DNA of 64,000 bases from Anaerolinea sp. (GCA_013822275.1 PNKC01000005.1:1-64000), one strand, 5' to 3'; positions 24,818 through 35,702 are shown, counted from the stretch's first letter. The notes: a model not told the origin generated them from the letters alone. Numbers and translations are program-made.

Positions 24818-27800
24818 ATGACGCCAGCGCCCGCCCTCCCGAGCCACCAGTCCATCTTGCTTGAACTTGCCTTGCTCGTGAACGAGCGGACGAGCGTGGC
24901 GGAGGTATTCGCGGCGTTCGCGGAGCGACTCCTGGCTGCTACCCGGTTCGAGTACACGGCTTTGGCCACCGTGGAGCCAGACGCCCGCTACATCCGCGTT
25001 GCCGGGAGGCATCCCGTGTGGGAGGGGTCCATGCCCGCCGGGACCGTGCTGCGCTTGCTGGACATGCCACCCGAGTGGCGGGAGGCGGGGATCGAGGGTG
25101 TTGAATACTTGCCAGGTCCGGGGGACCCCGAAGCGGCTCGCCGCCCGTACGACCGCGGATTCCGGCACTGTTGGGTGGCCAACTTGCAGGTGGAAGGCGC
25201 GTCCCTGGGCTTCCTGACGGTCGCCCGCCGGACGGTGGAGGCGACCAGCGCCGAGGAGCTTGGCTTCCTCCGGGCTGCCGCCAGATTGCTGGCCGCGGCC
25301 GTCCGGCAGGATCGGCTCCTCTTGCAAGCCGAACAGGAGGCGGCGCAGGGCCAACTCCTGCACGAGCTTGCGGTGCTGCTGCACGCGGGCGAGCCGATGG
25401 AAGCACTCTTTGACCGGATGCTGCTCCTCATCGAGCAGACGATCCAGCTGGACTACGTTTCGCTTTCGGCGAGCACGGCCCACGGCACGTACAGGATGGT
25501 TGGATCGCGCCCGGTGCTGCACTACGCGGTGGGTGAGGAATACACGAGTGACGTTGCCCAGGCGGATAACGTCTTCGCAGCTGAGGGCGCAATCCTGGAA
25601 TACCGCACCATGGGCAACGAAGGGCACTGGCCGGCGCTTCACCACGGTGCGGGGATTGAACGTGTCCTGACGGCCGGTCTCCGCTCGGGAGACGAACGGC
25701 TCGGCTTCATCAGCATCGGCCGGGCGGCGAATTTCGCCTTCACACCGGGAGACCGGCGCTTCATGGCGCAGCTCGCCGTGATGCTCAGCCAGGCCGAGGC
25801 GAACCGCCGCCACGTTGAGCAGATCGCCGCGTCCGCCGCCCGTGAGCGCATACTCAACGAACTCACGGTCCTCCTGAACGCGGGCGAACCAATCGAGGCG
25901 CTCTTCGACAGGCTCCTGGCCCTCCTGGAACGGGCTCTTGAGTTCGATTACATCGGGTTGCTGGCGCTGTCGGACCGGCCCGGGATGCTGCGGATGGTCG
26001 GCTCGCGGCCCGAGCTGGTGCGGCCCGCGGGGACGGAAGTTGACGAGGAAACGGCAATGCTCCGGCAGCTTGCCGGCCGGCCCGGTGTCTTCCAGTACCG
26101 TACCAGCCGGCAGCCTTCCCTGAGCAGCCAGGTGCTCGCCCGCGAAGGGATCACGCGCGCTATCGCGGTTGCTCTGCGCGCGGCCGGCGAGCCCGTGGGC
26201 ATGTTCTCCCTTGGGCGCCGGCGAGACGCACGGTTCTCGCCCGCGGAAGTCGAGTTCGTGGAAGTCCTCGCCACCATCCTTGGGCAGGCCGTAGGCAACC
26301 AGAGGCGGCTGCGGGCCGCGCGGGCGGACGCAGCCCGTAGCGGCCTGTTGAACGAAGCGGCCCTCCTCGTCAACTCCGGCGAGCCGCCAGAGCGCCTCTT
26401 TGACCGGCTGCGGGAGCTGCTCCAGGGAGCTCTCCCCTTTACCCACATGGCGCTTCTCCTTCCGGAGGACGGCGGGGCGCGACTGCGCGTCGGTGGTTCG
26501 CTCCGTTCCCGGATCCTTAAGCCGGGCGCCTCGTTTTCCACGTCCAGTCTCTTCACATCCGGGGGAGAAGGGGACGGCCGGCTCGTACACCAATACCGCT
26601 CCGAAGAGGTGGGGACCGAGCTCGCGCGAGAGGCAGCCCTCTCAGGCGTGGTCCGCGTTGCGGCCGCGGTCCTGAAGGATAGCGAGCAGCTTCTCGGCGT
26701 GTTCACCCTCGGGCGCCCGGAGGATGCCGCCTTCGACCAGGACGAGATGGAGTTGCTCGAACTCCTCGCCACGCTCCTTCGCCAGGCGCTCACGAACGAA
26801 CGGCGGCTCCAGCAGAGCAGGGCCGAGTCCGCGAGGAACAGGCTCCTCAGCGAGGTGGCCGTCCTCCTCAACGCGGGCGAGCCGATAGAGACGGTGTTCC
26901 ACGTCGTGGTGGAGTTGCTCAAGCCGATTGTCCCCTGGGACCGCGCCGCGCTGTTGGGCACGAACGAAGCGGGGACGGCCTTTCAGCGCGCCTGCTCGGT
27001 CCCCGGGGAGGTCCTCGCGCCCGGTGAAGAGATCGGCGTGGCGCCCGTCCTGGAGGCGCTGGGACGAGGTCCATCGGTGCGCTTCCGGCTGTCCGCCATC
27101 CCCCTTCCCCAGGCGCGGCGGTACGTGGAAGCGGGCGGAGACTGGCTGCTGGGGACGGCCTTGCGCAAGCGCCGCCAGTTACTGGGTGCGCTGGCGCTGA
27201 TCCGTAACGATGACGAGCCGTTCACTGATGAGGAGGCGCAGTTCGTCGAGGTGCTCGCGACCCTGCTCGCTGAAGCGGTCGCGAACCAGCGCCGCATGGA
27301 GTCGGCCTCGGCGGAGGCGGAGGAGCAGCGGCTGATTGCGGCGATTGCCGCTGCGGCTGCCGCCGAAACGGACCCCGGCGCGCTCGTGGCCGCCATGAGT
27401 GAACCGCTCCGCAGCCTGATCCCGCGTCCGTTCCTCGCGTTCGGCTACGTGGACGGCGACGAGGTGGTCTTTCCAGTCCCGGACGGGACGGAGGTCCGGC
27501 GGGCGCTGGCAGGTCCCCTGCGCGTGGCCCTGGAACAGGGCGAAATCCATGCCCGGGAACTCCCGGAGGACCTGGACCCGTCACACCCGCTGGTGCATTT
27601 CGGCCTCCACGCCAGCGCGCTCACGCTGGCGGTGTCGGGCGGCCGCCCGATTGGCCTCCTGCTCACGGGATCGCGGCAGGAGGGCTACGCGTTCGGCCGC
27701 CGCGAACTCCGGATTTTCCGGCTGATCGCGCAGATTATTGGGCCGGCCATGGAGAACGCGCGGGCTTCCCGGCGGGCGCGCATTGAAGCCGAAGAGCAGC

Positions 27801-29728
27801 GCATCCTCGCCGAAGTCGCGACCATTGCCGCTCACGAAGAAGAGCCGTTTGCCGTGCTCCAGGGCCTTGTTGAACCGCTCCGCGGCCTCGTTAGCCGGGC
27901 GTTCATTGGCTATGGCCACGTCAGCGGCGACAGCGTGATCTACACCGTATCCCCAAACGAAGAGCTTCCGCTCCCCATGTCACCGATGGAAGCCCGTGCC
28001 CGCGACCACGGGCAGGTTGTTGCCGGAGCAGCTGAGCTGCCGCCGGACCATCCCGCTCATCGCTGGGACCTTGCCCAGATCAGCCTGACGCCGGTCTGGT
28101 CTGGTGGGGTGGTGACGGGCCTGCTCAACGTCTCATCGCGAGATCCTGCCTTCGTCTTCGGCGAGCGGGAGCTGCGACTGCTGCGGGAAATCGCCCGGAT
28201 CGTTGGCCCGGCCATCGAGGCCGCCCGCGCGGCCACGAGCGTGGGCCGTCAAAGTGCCCTCTACGACCTCATCCTCCGTTCGCTGAACGAAGGTGTCGTC
28301 CTGCTGGATTCCGAAAGCCGGACGCGCTTCGAAAACGCCTTCGGGAGCGCCGTGCTTGGCGCCATTGACCCTTCCCGCGCCACAACCGGAGTGGAAGAAA
28401 TCAGCACTCTCCTTCCCTCCCGGTTCCGGGACGAGTTCCTCGCGGCGCTGCGCGAGGGGATTCCCGCGCGGGGGCGGGCGCCGCTTGAGATGGCTGGGGA
28501 GCAGCGCTGGGTGGACTACGAACTTATCCCGCTCAACGACGACCGCTTCCGGCTCCTCTTCGTGACGAGCGACGTTACGGAGTCGGTCCGCCGCGAGGAG
28601 GAGATGGAGCAGCATCGCGACCAGATGGAGCAGGCCTCCCGCCTGGCCGCGCTGGGCGAGCTGATCGGTGGTGTTGCCCACGAACTCAACAACCCCCTGA
28701 CGGCGATTCTCGGGTTCGCCGACATCCTCGCCCACGCGCCGGCCGCTTCAGAGCTTTCTGAAGAAGTCACGATCATCCAGAAGGAAGCGCTCCGGGCCCG
28801 CAACATCGTCCGCGACTTGCTGTTCATCGCCCGTCCCGGACCGGTGGACCAGGCGGAGGTGTCGTTGGTGGACGTGGTCGCCCACATTGAGCGTCTGCGG
28901 CGGGCGGCCTGGACGCAGCAGGGCGCGACGGTGACGATCGAGATGGCCCCCGAGGGCTGCGCGGTCTGGGGCAACGAACACCAATTGACGCAGGTCCTCC
29001 TCAACCTGGTTACGAATGCCGAGTACGCCATCAAAGACCGGGACCCGCGCACGATCAGGATCAGCACCACGCGGCAGTCGGGAGAGGTGGAGATCGTCGT
29101 CGAGGATACGGGCGTGGGGATGCGCCCGGAGGTGGCGGAGCGCGTCTTCGAGCCGTTCTTCACCACGAAGCATGGCTCCGGCACTGGGCTCGGGCTCAGC
29201 CTGTCCTACAGTATTATCCAGGCGCACGAGGGGCGCGTTGCGGTCGAATCGCGGCCGGGCCGGGGAACTCGTTTCCGCGTCACCCTCCCCGCCTACACGG
29301 ACGGTGCTTCCAACCGTCCCCCGGAGCTACCGCTTGCGAAGGCGCGGGCCGCCCGCGTACTCGTCGTGGATGATGAGCCGAGCCTTCGCAAGGTTTGCCA
29401 GCGGCTTATCCAGAGCATGGGTCACGAGTGCGAAGTGGCCGATTCCAGCACCGCCGCTCTCGCCTTTGCCGCCAGCCAGGACTTTGACCTCATCCTCTGC
29501 GATTACCGCCTCGCCACGGAAACGGCCGATACGGTGATCAGCGGGCTGGTCACAGTGGCGCCGCACCTCATCCGGCGGACGATCATCGCTACCGGCGCGA
29601 CCACGGACCCTGGCGTCCTCGAACTCGCCGGGCGTCACGGGCTGACGCTGATCGCGAAGCCGTACGGCGCCGAGGAGCTTGCGGAGATCATCGCCGCTGC
29701 GCAACGAAGGGCGACGGCGGGAGCCTGA
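24818..29728 (+). CDS. Hybrid sensor histidine kinase with seven GAF-like domains
   Basis: This giant cytoplasmic kinase has about 1636 residues. Seven GAF-like modules of 150-170 residues occupy roughly residues 8-1145. Modules 2-5 each begin with the same element (LLxELAVLLNAGEPIEALFDR), so they arose by tandem duplication. A PAS-like region follows (1150-1260), then a coiled coil, HisKA with phosphoacceptor His near 1288 (VAHELNNPLTAILGF), HATPase with VEDTGVGM and GSGTGLGLSL, and a C-terminal receiver with DDE and the phosphorylatable Asp in LILCDYR near 1562. There are no membrane helices. GTG 24797 is an alternative start. Ligands are unknown, and no response-regulator gene lies next door. 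Confidence 0.93.
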   Translation: MTPAPALPSHQSILLELALLVNERTSVAEVFAAFAERLLAATRFEYTALATVEPDARYIRVAGRHPVWEGSMPAGTVLRLLDMPPEWREAGIEGVEYLPGPGDPEAARRPYDRGFRHCWVANLQVEGASLGFLTVARRTVEATSAEELGFLRAAARLLAAAVRQDRLLLQAEQEAAQGQLLHELAVLLHAGEPMEALFDRMLLLIEQTIQLDYVSLSASTAHGTYRMVGSRPVLHYAVGEEYTSDVAQADNVFAAEGAILEYRTMGNEGHWPALHHGAGIERVLTAGLRSGDERLGFISIGRAANFAFTPGDRRFMAQLAVMLSQAEANRRHVEQIAASAARERILNELTVLLNAGEPIEALFDRLLALLERALEFDYIGLLALSDRPGMLRMVGSRPELVRPAGTEVDEETAMLRQLAGRPGVFQYRTSRQPSLSSQVLAREGITRAIAVALRAAGEPVGMFSLGRRRDARFSPAEVEFVEVLATILGQAVGNQRRLRAARADAARSGLLNEAALLVNSGEPPERLFDRLRELLQGALPFTHMALLLPEDGGARLRVGGSLRSRILKPGASFSTSSLFTSGGEGDGRLVHQYRSEEVGTELAREAALSGVVRVAAAVLKDSEQLLGVFTLGRPEDAAFDQDEMELLELLATLLRQALTNERRLQQSRAESARNRLLSEVAVLLNAGEPIETVFHVVVELLKPIVPWDRAALLGTNEAGTAFQRACSVPGEVLAPGEEIGVAPVLEALGRGPSVRFRLSAIPLPQARRYVEAGGDWLLGTALRKRRQLLGALALIRNDDEPFTDEEAQFVEVLATLLAEAVANQRRMESASAEAEEQRLIAAIAAAAAAETDPGALVAAMSEPLRSLIPRPFLAFGYVDGDEVVFPVPDGTEVRRALAGPLRVALEQGEIHARELPEDLDPSHPLVHFGLHASALTLAVSGGRPIGLLLTGSRQEGYAFGRRELRIFRLIAQIIGPAMENARASRRARIEAEEQRILAEVATIAAHEEEPFAVLQGLVEPLRGLVSRAFIGYGHVSGDSVIYTVSPNEELPLPMSPMEARARDHGQVVAGAAELPPDHPAHRWDLAQISLTPVWSGGVVTGLLNVSSRDPAFVFGERELRLLREIARIVGPAIEAARAATSVGRQSALYDLILRSLNEGVVLLDSESRTRFENAFGSAVLGAIDPSRATTGVEEISTLLPSRFRDEFLAALREGIPARGRAPLEMAGEQRWVDYELIPLNDDRFRLLFVTSDVTESVRREEEMEQHRDQMEQASRLAALGELIGGVAHELNNPLTAILGFADILAHAPAASELSEEVTIIQKEALRARNIVRDLLFIARPGPVDQAEVSLVDVVAHIERLRRAAWTQQGATVTIEMAPEGCAVWGNEHQLTQVLLNLVTNAEYAIKDRDPRTIRISTTRQSGEVEIVVEDTGVGMRPEVAERVFEPFFTTKHGSGTGLGLSLSYSIIQAHEGRVAVESRPGRGTRFRVTLPAYTDGASNRPPELPLAKARAARVLVVDDEPSLRKVCQRLIQSMGHECEVADSSTAALAFAASQDFDLILCDYRLATETADTVISGLVTVAPHLIRRTIIATGATTDPGVLELAGRHGLTLIAKPYGAEELAEIIAAAQRRATAGA

Positions 29729-29731
29729 AGC

Positions 29732-31279
29732 CTACGGGCAGGCGCCGCCGCCGACCGCAACCTGCGTAGTCGCGGCCTTCTGTGTACCGTCCGCGAAGAA
29801 CACCGTCAGCGTTACCGTCTGACAGCCCGCCTGGGAAAACTTCACTGACGGCGCCGCGATGTTCGAGGCCGTGTACGTGCCCCCGGTTACGGACCACTTC
29901 ATGGTCGTCACCGGCCCGCCCGAACCCGTGCCGACGAACCCAACTGGCACGTTCAGCTCAGCCGAGGCTGGCCCACTGACGCGGGCCGCAGGGCCGGAAG
30001 GCGTTGCCGTGGGCGGGACTGGTGTGGGTGTGGCGGTAGGCGGCGCCGTGGTGGCGGTCGCGGTGGAAGCGCGCGTGGCCGTGGCGGCGAGCGCGGGTTG
30101 GGTTGCCGCGCTCGCGCCGGTCGTGGCAGTCGGCGTCACGGAGGCCCCCGCTACCGCGGTTGCCGGTGGGGCCGTGGCGCTTGCTGTAGGCGTTGCGGCC
30201 TGGTTGCTGCCGACCGTTGCCCCGGGGCCGGGGCCGGCCGAGCGCGTGCCGGCAACGAGGCTCAGGACCGTGGGCGTGGCGGTTGCCGGTGGCGCATCGG
30301 CCGCGGCCCGCACCTGACCCTCCGGATCGTCGTCGCCTCCGCGGACGAAGAAGACCGAGCCCGCGAGCAGGGCGAGCCCGCCGAGCACAAGCGCTCCGCC
30401 GAGGACCGTGAGCGCGGTACCGCCCCTCCGAGCGCCTTGCCCCGCCGGGGCGGAATCAGGGAGGTACGCCAGGTCCCGCGCGAACTCCACGACCGCTGCT
30501 TCGAACGCTTCGGGTTGTTCCAGGTTGGCGGCGTGGCCGGCTTCGGCCAGGTCCACCTGGCGGACCATCCCCTCCGGCATCCGGGCGACAAAATCGGGCA
30601 CGGCTCTGGCGAAGGCTTCTTCGCGCGTGCCGACAACGAGGAGGGTGGGCACCGCCAGTTCGCCCAGACGCTCGTAGCTGTTGATATCAATGACCAGCGA
30701 CTCCGCGGTGCCGGCCAGGCCGTTCGGGTCTGCCTGGTCGAACGCCTGCGTCAGGAGTTCGCGCGAGCGCGGGTCCAGGCGCTTGCTGTGGGCGGGGTAG
30801 AGGCGTGTCGTGCGGAGGAAGTCACTACCCTCTTCGCGCAGCCTGGCGGCCAGCTCGTCCATCCCGGGACGGGCGGCTTCCCGCCACTCAGGGGTGCCGG
30901 CGGCCGACATCGAGTTGATGAGGATGAGGCCGTCGAGCCGCGCGGGGGCATCCAGCGCCAGGCGCAGGCAAACGGCCGCTCCAAGCGAGTGGCCGCAGAG
31001 CAGCACACGGCCATAGCCGAGCCAGTCCAGGAGTGCAGTGATGCGCTCAATTGCCGGGCCGGGGGCGTAGGGCGCGGGGTCTTCCGGGGCGTCTGATTGG
31101 CCGTGTCCGAGCAGGTCAACCGTGACCACGGTGAAGTGGCCGTTCAGCGCGGGGATATTGGCGGCGAACGACGCGGCGCTGGCGGTGAAGCCATGGACGA
31201 GGACCAGCGGCGGGCCCTGGTCCGGGTGCGGGTGAACTTCGTAGCCAATGCGCTCACCCGGCTTTCCGAATCGCGGCAT
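29732..31279 (-). CDS. Alpha/beta hydrolase fused to membrane helix and PKD-like domain
   Basis: The 515-residue protein has an intact N-terminal hydrolase (LVLVHGFTASAASF, nucleophile GHSLGAA, acid in VVGTREEAF, His in AGHAANLEQP), no signal peptide, one membrane helix near 286-311, a Thr/Ala/Pro linker of about 120 residues, and a C-terminal PKD-like beta-sandwich ending KAATTQVAVGGG. The predicted topology puts the hydrolase inside and the sandwich outside. ATG 31279 is favoured by a TACCTT -10 six bases upstream. The fusion is unusual; a frameshift between two genes is excluded by the continuous frame. Confidence 0.8.
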   Translation of the reverse strand: MPRFGKPGERIGYEVHPHPDQGPPLVLVHGFTASAASFAANIPALNGHFTVVTVDLLGHGQSDAPEDPAPYAPGPAIERITALLDWLGYGRVLLCGHSLGAAVCLRLALDAPARLDGLILINSMSAAGTPEWREAARPGMDELAARLREEGSDFLRTTRLYPAHSKRLDPRSRELLTQAFDQADPNGLAGTAESLVIDINSYERLGELAVPTLLVVGTREEAFARAVPDFVARMPEGMVRQVDLAEAGHAANLEQPEAFEAAVVEFARDLAYLPDSAPAGQGARRGGTALTVLGGALVLGGLALLAGSVFFVRGGDDDPEGQVRAAADAPPATATPTVLSLVAGTRSAGPGPGATVGSNQAATPTASATAPPATAVAGASVTPTATTGASAATQPALAATATRASTATATTAPPTATPTPVPPTATPSGPAARVSGPASAELNVPVGFVGTGSGGPVTTMKWSVTGGTYTASNIAAPSVKFSQAGCQTVTLTVFFADGTQKAATTQVAVGGGACP

Positions 31280-31291
31280 GTGCGGAAGGTA
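31280..31291 (-). promoter_or_regulatory. Leaderless -10 element of hydrolase fusion
   Basis: TACCTT, six bases (CCGCAC), then ATG on the minus strand. Confidence 0.5.
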
Positions 31292-31409
31292 ACGCTGCCG
31301 GGGCGTGCAGGGAAGGGGAACTCCGTGATTGCCAATAACCTGCCGGCCAGTCGAAACCGGCCAGCGAGCCGGATACCGGCCGGGCCGAGGGCTGGTACCA
31401 TCGCCTGCG

Positions 31410-31814
31410 ATGGACATTGAGTACGCCCTGATCGCTGATTACGCCGAAATCGTCTCCGGGAAGCTGTACGTGATGGGCGCCGGCTGGGATCAGACGTTTG
31501 CGACCGAGGCGCCGGCCAACGTGCGCTTCGCCGCCGCCGTTGGTGTACGCGTGGGCTGGGAGGAGACGAACCGCTCCATCCCTGTGCAGGTGACGATTGA
31601 GGACGACGATGCGCGCGAATTGATGCGCGTGGACGGGGCCGTCCAGGTTGGCCGGGCGCCGGACCTCCCGCCCGGGACGAGCCAGTTGGCCCAGTTCGCC
31701 ATCAACCTCGTCCTCCCGCTGCCCGCGTTCGGGGGTTACCGGATGCGGGTCGTCGCGGGCACGGGAGACGAGCCGGCGATGGCGGCGCGGCCGTTCCGCC
31801 TGGTGAAGCGGTAG
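31410..31814 (+). CDS. DUF6941-like protein
   Basis: The 134-residue protein begins MDIEYALIADYAEIVSGKLY and VMGAGWD, typical of a small family of unknown function (DUF6941, from memory) with an all-beta fold. It has no signal or membrane segment and no catalytic motif. ATG 31410 was chosen because the family signature starts there; TACCAT lies eight bases upstream. It is divergent from the hydrolase fusion. Confidence 0.65.
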   Translation: MDIEYALIADYAEIVSGKLYVMGAGWDQTFATEAPANVRFAAAVGVRVGWEETNRSIPVQVTIEDDDARELMRVDGAVQVGRAPDLPPGTSQLAQFAINLVLPLPAFGGYRMRVVAGTGDEPAMAARPFRLVKR

Positions 31815-31848
31815 CGGCCTCCATCGTCTTTGGGGGGGGACACCAGGA

Positions 31849-31912
31849 CTCGAAGTCACGAAGCCGCCCGAAGATCCTCTTTCTGCGGTTCAGGTTCCTT
31901 CGTGACCACGGG
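31849..31912. repeat. Degenerate inverted-repeat element
   Basis: GGACTCGAAGTCACGAAG is partly complementary to GGTTCCTTCGTGACC. It is a diverged member of the GGACACGAAGG family between convergent genes. Confidence 0.45.
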
Positions 31913-31946
31913 CGATTCTGCGTCCTAACGAGGCACGGTGGACAAC

Positions 31947-32354
31947 TCAGCTGCGCGACAGGCCTTCGCGGATCTTCTCCAACGGTGTCCGGGCTGGCGG
32001 CACGACGCGGCCAGGCGCGCCCGCCGGCACCCGCGCGGCCATCTCCAGCCGGAGCGCTTCGCGGACGCGCGCCAGGGACGCTCGCGCAGCGGCGAAGCTG
32101 GCGTGGATGGAGTCGAAGCTGTCTCCGCTGACCATGGCGGGGTCCATCTCGGGCTCGGTGGCGAGCAGGGCGGCGCGGAACTGTGCCAGTGCCGCGGCTT
32201 CGCGGGCAGTACGGAGGGCGATCTCGGCTCGCAGGGCCTCAGCTTCAGGGCCGGCGCCGGGCCGGTCTTGGATGGTTGCCGGCGCCTCGCCAGGGAACGT
32301 GCCGTCGCCGGCCGGGGTCTGGTCGTGGCCGGGGTCTGCCATTTCAGTTTCCAT
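31947..32354 (-). CDS. Alpha-helical protein, possibly phage scaffold-like
   Basis: The 135-residue acidic protein has a disordered first third and then a long helix rich in Ala, Arg and Glu (EAEALRAEIALRTAREAAAL). I do not recognise the family with confidence; the composition resembles small tailed-phage scaffold or virion accessory proteins. ATG 32354 has GGAGAG upstream; ATG 32342 and TTG 32384 are alternatives. It lies on the same strand as the other phage-like genes of the window. Confidence 0.45.
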   Translation of the reverse strand: METEMADPGHDQTPAGDGTFPGEAPATIQDRPGAGPEAEALRAEIALRTAREAAALAQFRAALLATEPEMDPAMVSGDSFDSIHASFAAARASLARVREALRLEMAARVPAGAPGRVVPPARTPLEKIREGLSRS

Positions 32355-32467
32355 GAGCGGTCTCTCCGTGATGTGATGCGTCAACGGTGCGCACCGTGGG
32401 GCGGTAAAGCCAAGGGGCAGTTGTCACTCGCTCGCGCCAGAGCCGGGTGATAGCCTCATCCTTGCCC

Positions 32468-33016
32468 ATGAGATCTCGCCCCCTCGTCCTTCTTGCCGTG
32501 CTGCCAGCCGCGCTCGCGCTGTTCGCGGCCTGTGGCGACGGCCCGGATAACCCCTCCGGTGGAGGCGTGCCCACGCCCATCCGGACGCCGGTCCCGAACG
32601 CCACGCCTGACGGTTCGCCGACCCGCAAGCCGATCCCGGATGACTTCGGGCCGGCGCCGGCGCTTGGCGGCAACGTGTTGAAGGTGTCACCCGCCCATGC
32701 GGAGAAGGTGAAGCAGGCCGCCACGCGGACGGCCAATCCGCAGCGGCCGGCCGGCCTCTGCGCCGAGGTGACGTTCGAGGGGCTGCCGGAGAACGCCCAG
32801 TGGTTCCGCATCGCCTTCGATGACAGGGAAGTCACCTCGAAGCTGGTCTGGATCGTGGCAACGCAGACGAACCCCAGGGACGGCAAGGTGTGCTACGCGC
32901 CGGAGGAGGGCTTCACCGTGGGCAAGCATTCGGCCGCCATCTCCGTCCAGGACCCGCGCAACGCGCTTGCCGCCTCGAAGCAGGTGGTCGGCTGGGCGTT
33001 CGAAGTTGTCCCGTAG
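32468..33016 (+). CDS. Lipoprotein of unknown function
   Basis: The 182-residue protein has a lipoprotein signal (MRSRPLVLLAVLPAALALFA followed by AC), a Pro/Thr linker and a compact beta-rich domain with two cysteines (LCAEVTF, KVCYAPEEG) that may form a disulfide. There is no family I recognise. It should be anchored outside the membrane and is transcribed towards the RelE operon. Confidence 0.7.
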   Translation: MRSRPLVLLAVLPAALALFAACGDGPDNPSGGGVPTPIRTPVPNATPDGSPTRKPIPDDFGPAPALGGNVLKVSPAHAEKVKQAATRTANPQRPAGLCAEVTFEGLPENAQWFRIAFDDREVTSKLVWIVATQTNPRDGKVCYAPEEGFTVGKHSAAISVQDPRNALAASKQVVGWAFEVVP

Positions 33017-33031
33017 GGAAGCCTGGCGGGT

Positions 33032-33298
33032 TCAGAGGTCGCGGTAGACCTGGCCGCGCGGGGCGATGCGCTCAATGAGGACGAGGATTTCCGAGTCAAT
33101 GACTCGATATACGATGCGGAGGCTTCCAACCCGGGATGTCCGAAGGCCCTGCCTGCCGACCAGCGGTTTCGCCACATCCCCGTCCAGCGGACTGGCGACT
33201 ATTTGGTCGATTCTTCGCTGCACCCGCCGCTGCATCACCGCATCCAGGCGGGCAAGGTAGCGCTCTGCTTCCCGGGAGATCCGGAGCCGGTAGATCAT
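33032..33298 (-). CDS. RelE/ParE-family toxin
   Basis: The 88-residue protein has the RelE fold signature: YRLRISREAERYLARLD, RIDQIVASPLDGD, and the strand pair GSLRIVYRVIDSEILVLIERIAPR. Arg residues in RVGSLRIVYR and the C-terminal region match the ribosome-dependent mRNase pattern. It overlaps its antitoxin gene by four bases (ATGA), so expression follows the antitoxin. Confidence 0.9.
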   Translation of the reverse strand: MIYRLRISREAERYLARLDAVMQRRVQRRIDQIVASPLDGDVAKPLVGRQGLRTSRVGSLRIVYRVIDSEILVLIERIAPRGQVYRDL

Positions 33299-33498
33299 AC
33301 CCCGTATTTCGCCCGGAACTCTTCCAGTGTGATGTAATCCCCGGCCGCCATCTCCCTTTCAATCTCGTCAAGCTCGGCCATCTCCTCGGCGGTCAGCTCG
33401 TCCGGGTCGTTCTTGTTGTTGATAAAGTCGATGAGGTCGAGGACTTCGTCCTCGGTCATCCGGTCGATCAACGCCTGCAGTTCGGCCTTGGCTTCCAT
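33295..33498 (-). CDS. Antitoxin of the RelE pair
   Basis: The 67-residue acidic protein (LIDRMTEDEVLDLIDFINNK) is the probable partner of the RelE toxin, encoded first with a four-base overlap. A near copy occurs at 33593. It is small and largely helical, with no recognisable DNA-binding motif at its N-terminus. Confidence 0.82.
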   Translation of the reverse strand: MEAKAELQALIDRMTEDEVLDLIDFINNKNDPDELTAEEMAELDEIEREMAAGDYITLEEFRAKYGV

Positions 33499-33510
33499 GG
33501 CTGAAGTATA
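33499..33510 (-). promoter_or_regulatory. Leaderless -10 element of RelE operon
   Basis: TTGGTATACT, then TCAGCC, then ATG 33498. The same TTGG-TATACT-N6-ATG is found in front of the second antitoxin. Confidence 0.7.
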
Positions 33511-33592
33511 CCAAGGTGCGGATTGGGAAGAGGTTCAGTAACTGCGGGCAAGGCTCTGCTGCGGACGAGCGTCGTCGCGTGGACTGTGTAAG

Positions 33593-33796
33593 TCACCAAC
33601 CGTACTTCGCTTTGACTTCCTCAAACGTAACGGTTTCGCCGCGCTCGTACTCCGCGAGGGCTTCGAGGACATCCGCCATCTCTTCGGGGGTGAGTTCGTC
33701 CGGGTCGTTCTTGTTGTTGATTAAGTCGGTGAGGTGGAGCACTTCGTCCTCGCTCATCTGGTCAATCAACGCCTGCAGTTCGGCCTTTGCGTCCAT
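33593..33796 (-). CDS. Orphan duplicate antitoxin
   Basis: The 67-residue protein is about 70 percent identical by eye to the antitoxin 95 bases downstream (shared KAELQALID, INNKNDPDEL, KYGW/V). No toxin follows it. It could be a decoy or cross-neutralising antitoxin, or a leftover of a module duplication. ATG 33796 is set by homology and the conserved promoter. Confidence 0.8.
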   Translation of the reverse strand: MDAKAELQALIDQMSEDEVLHLTDLINNKNDPDELTPEEMADVLEALAEYERGETVTFEEVKAKYGW

Positions 33797-33808
33797 GTCT
33801 CGAGTATA
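33797..33808 (-). promoter_or_regulatory. Leaderless -10 element of orphan antitoxin
   Basis: TATACT, CGAGAC, ATG 33796. The promoter was copied with the gene. Confidence 0.7.
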
Positions 33809-33932
33809 CCAACGCCCGCATCCGGCCGAGCTGCAAGGGCCGGCACCGCGGCACATGGGGATGCGCGCGCTGCTGAACAAGGCCACTCGGGGCGTCCGCT
33901 CTGGCGCTTCACGCTTCTGCTCGCGTCACGGA

Positions 33933-33959
33933 TTAGCACTCATTGACAGGGAGTGCTAA
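33933..33959 (+). promoter_or_regulatory. CIRCE operator, HrcA binding site
   Basis: TTAGCACTC, nine bases, GAGTGCTAA is a perfect CIRCE inverted repeat. It overlaps a likely promoter (TAATAT -10 at 33956) and should repress groEL through HrcA. Confidence 0.97.
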
Positions 33960-34002
33960 TATGCTCCCTGCAGCACACCCAAACCCCCTTTCACAGAGGT
34001 AA

Positions 34003-35619
<1,617 letters not shown>

Positions 35620-35666
35620 GCCCAATCACCCCCGCCGGCCCCGGCCGGTAACCGGTGGACAATCCC

Positions 35667-35702
35667 GAGGGGGTGTGGCGCAAGCCCGCCCCCTCGTTTG
35701 GT
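35667..35702 (+). terminator. Rho-independent terminator after groEL
   Basis: GAGGGGG and CCCCCTC form a stem around a 15-base loop, followed by GTTTGGTTT. Confidence 0.7.

Noticed and set aside
24788-26593. 601-residue minus-strand ORF
   Set aside because: It is antisense to the kinase GAF modules. It has no domain sense, while the plus frame has clear GAF, HisKA, HATPase and receiver motifs.
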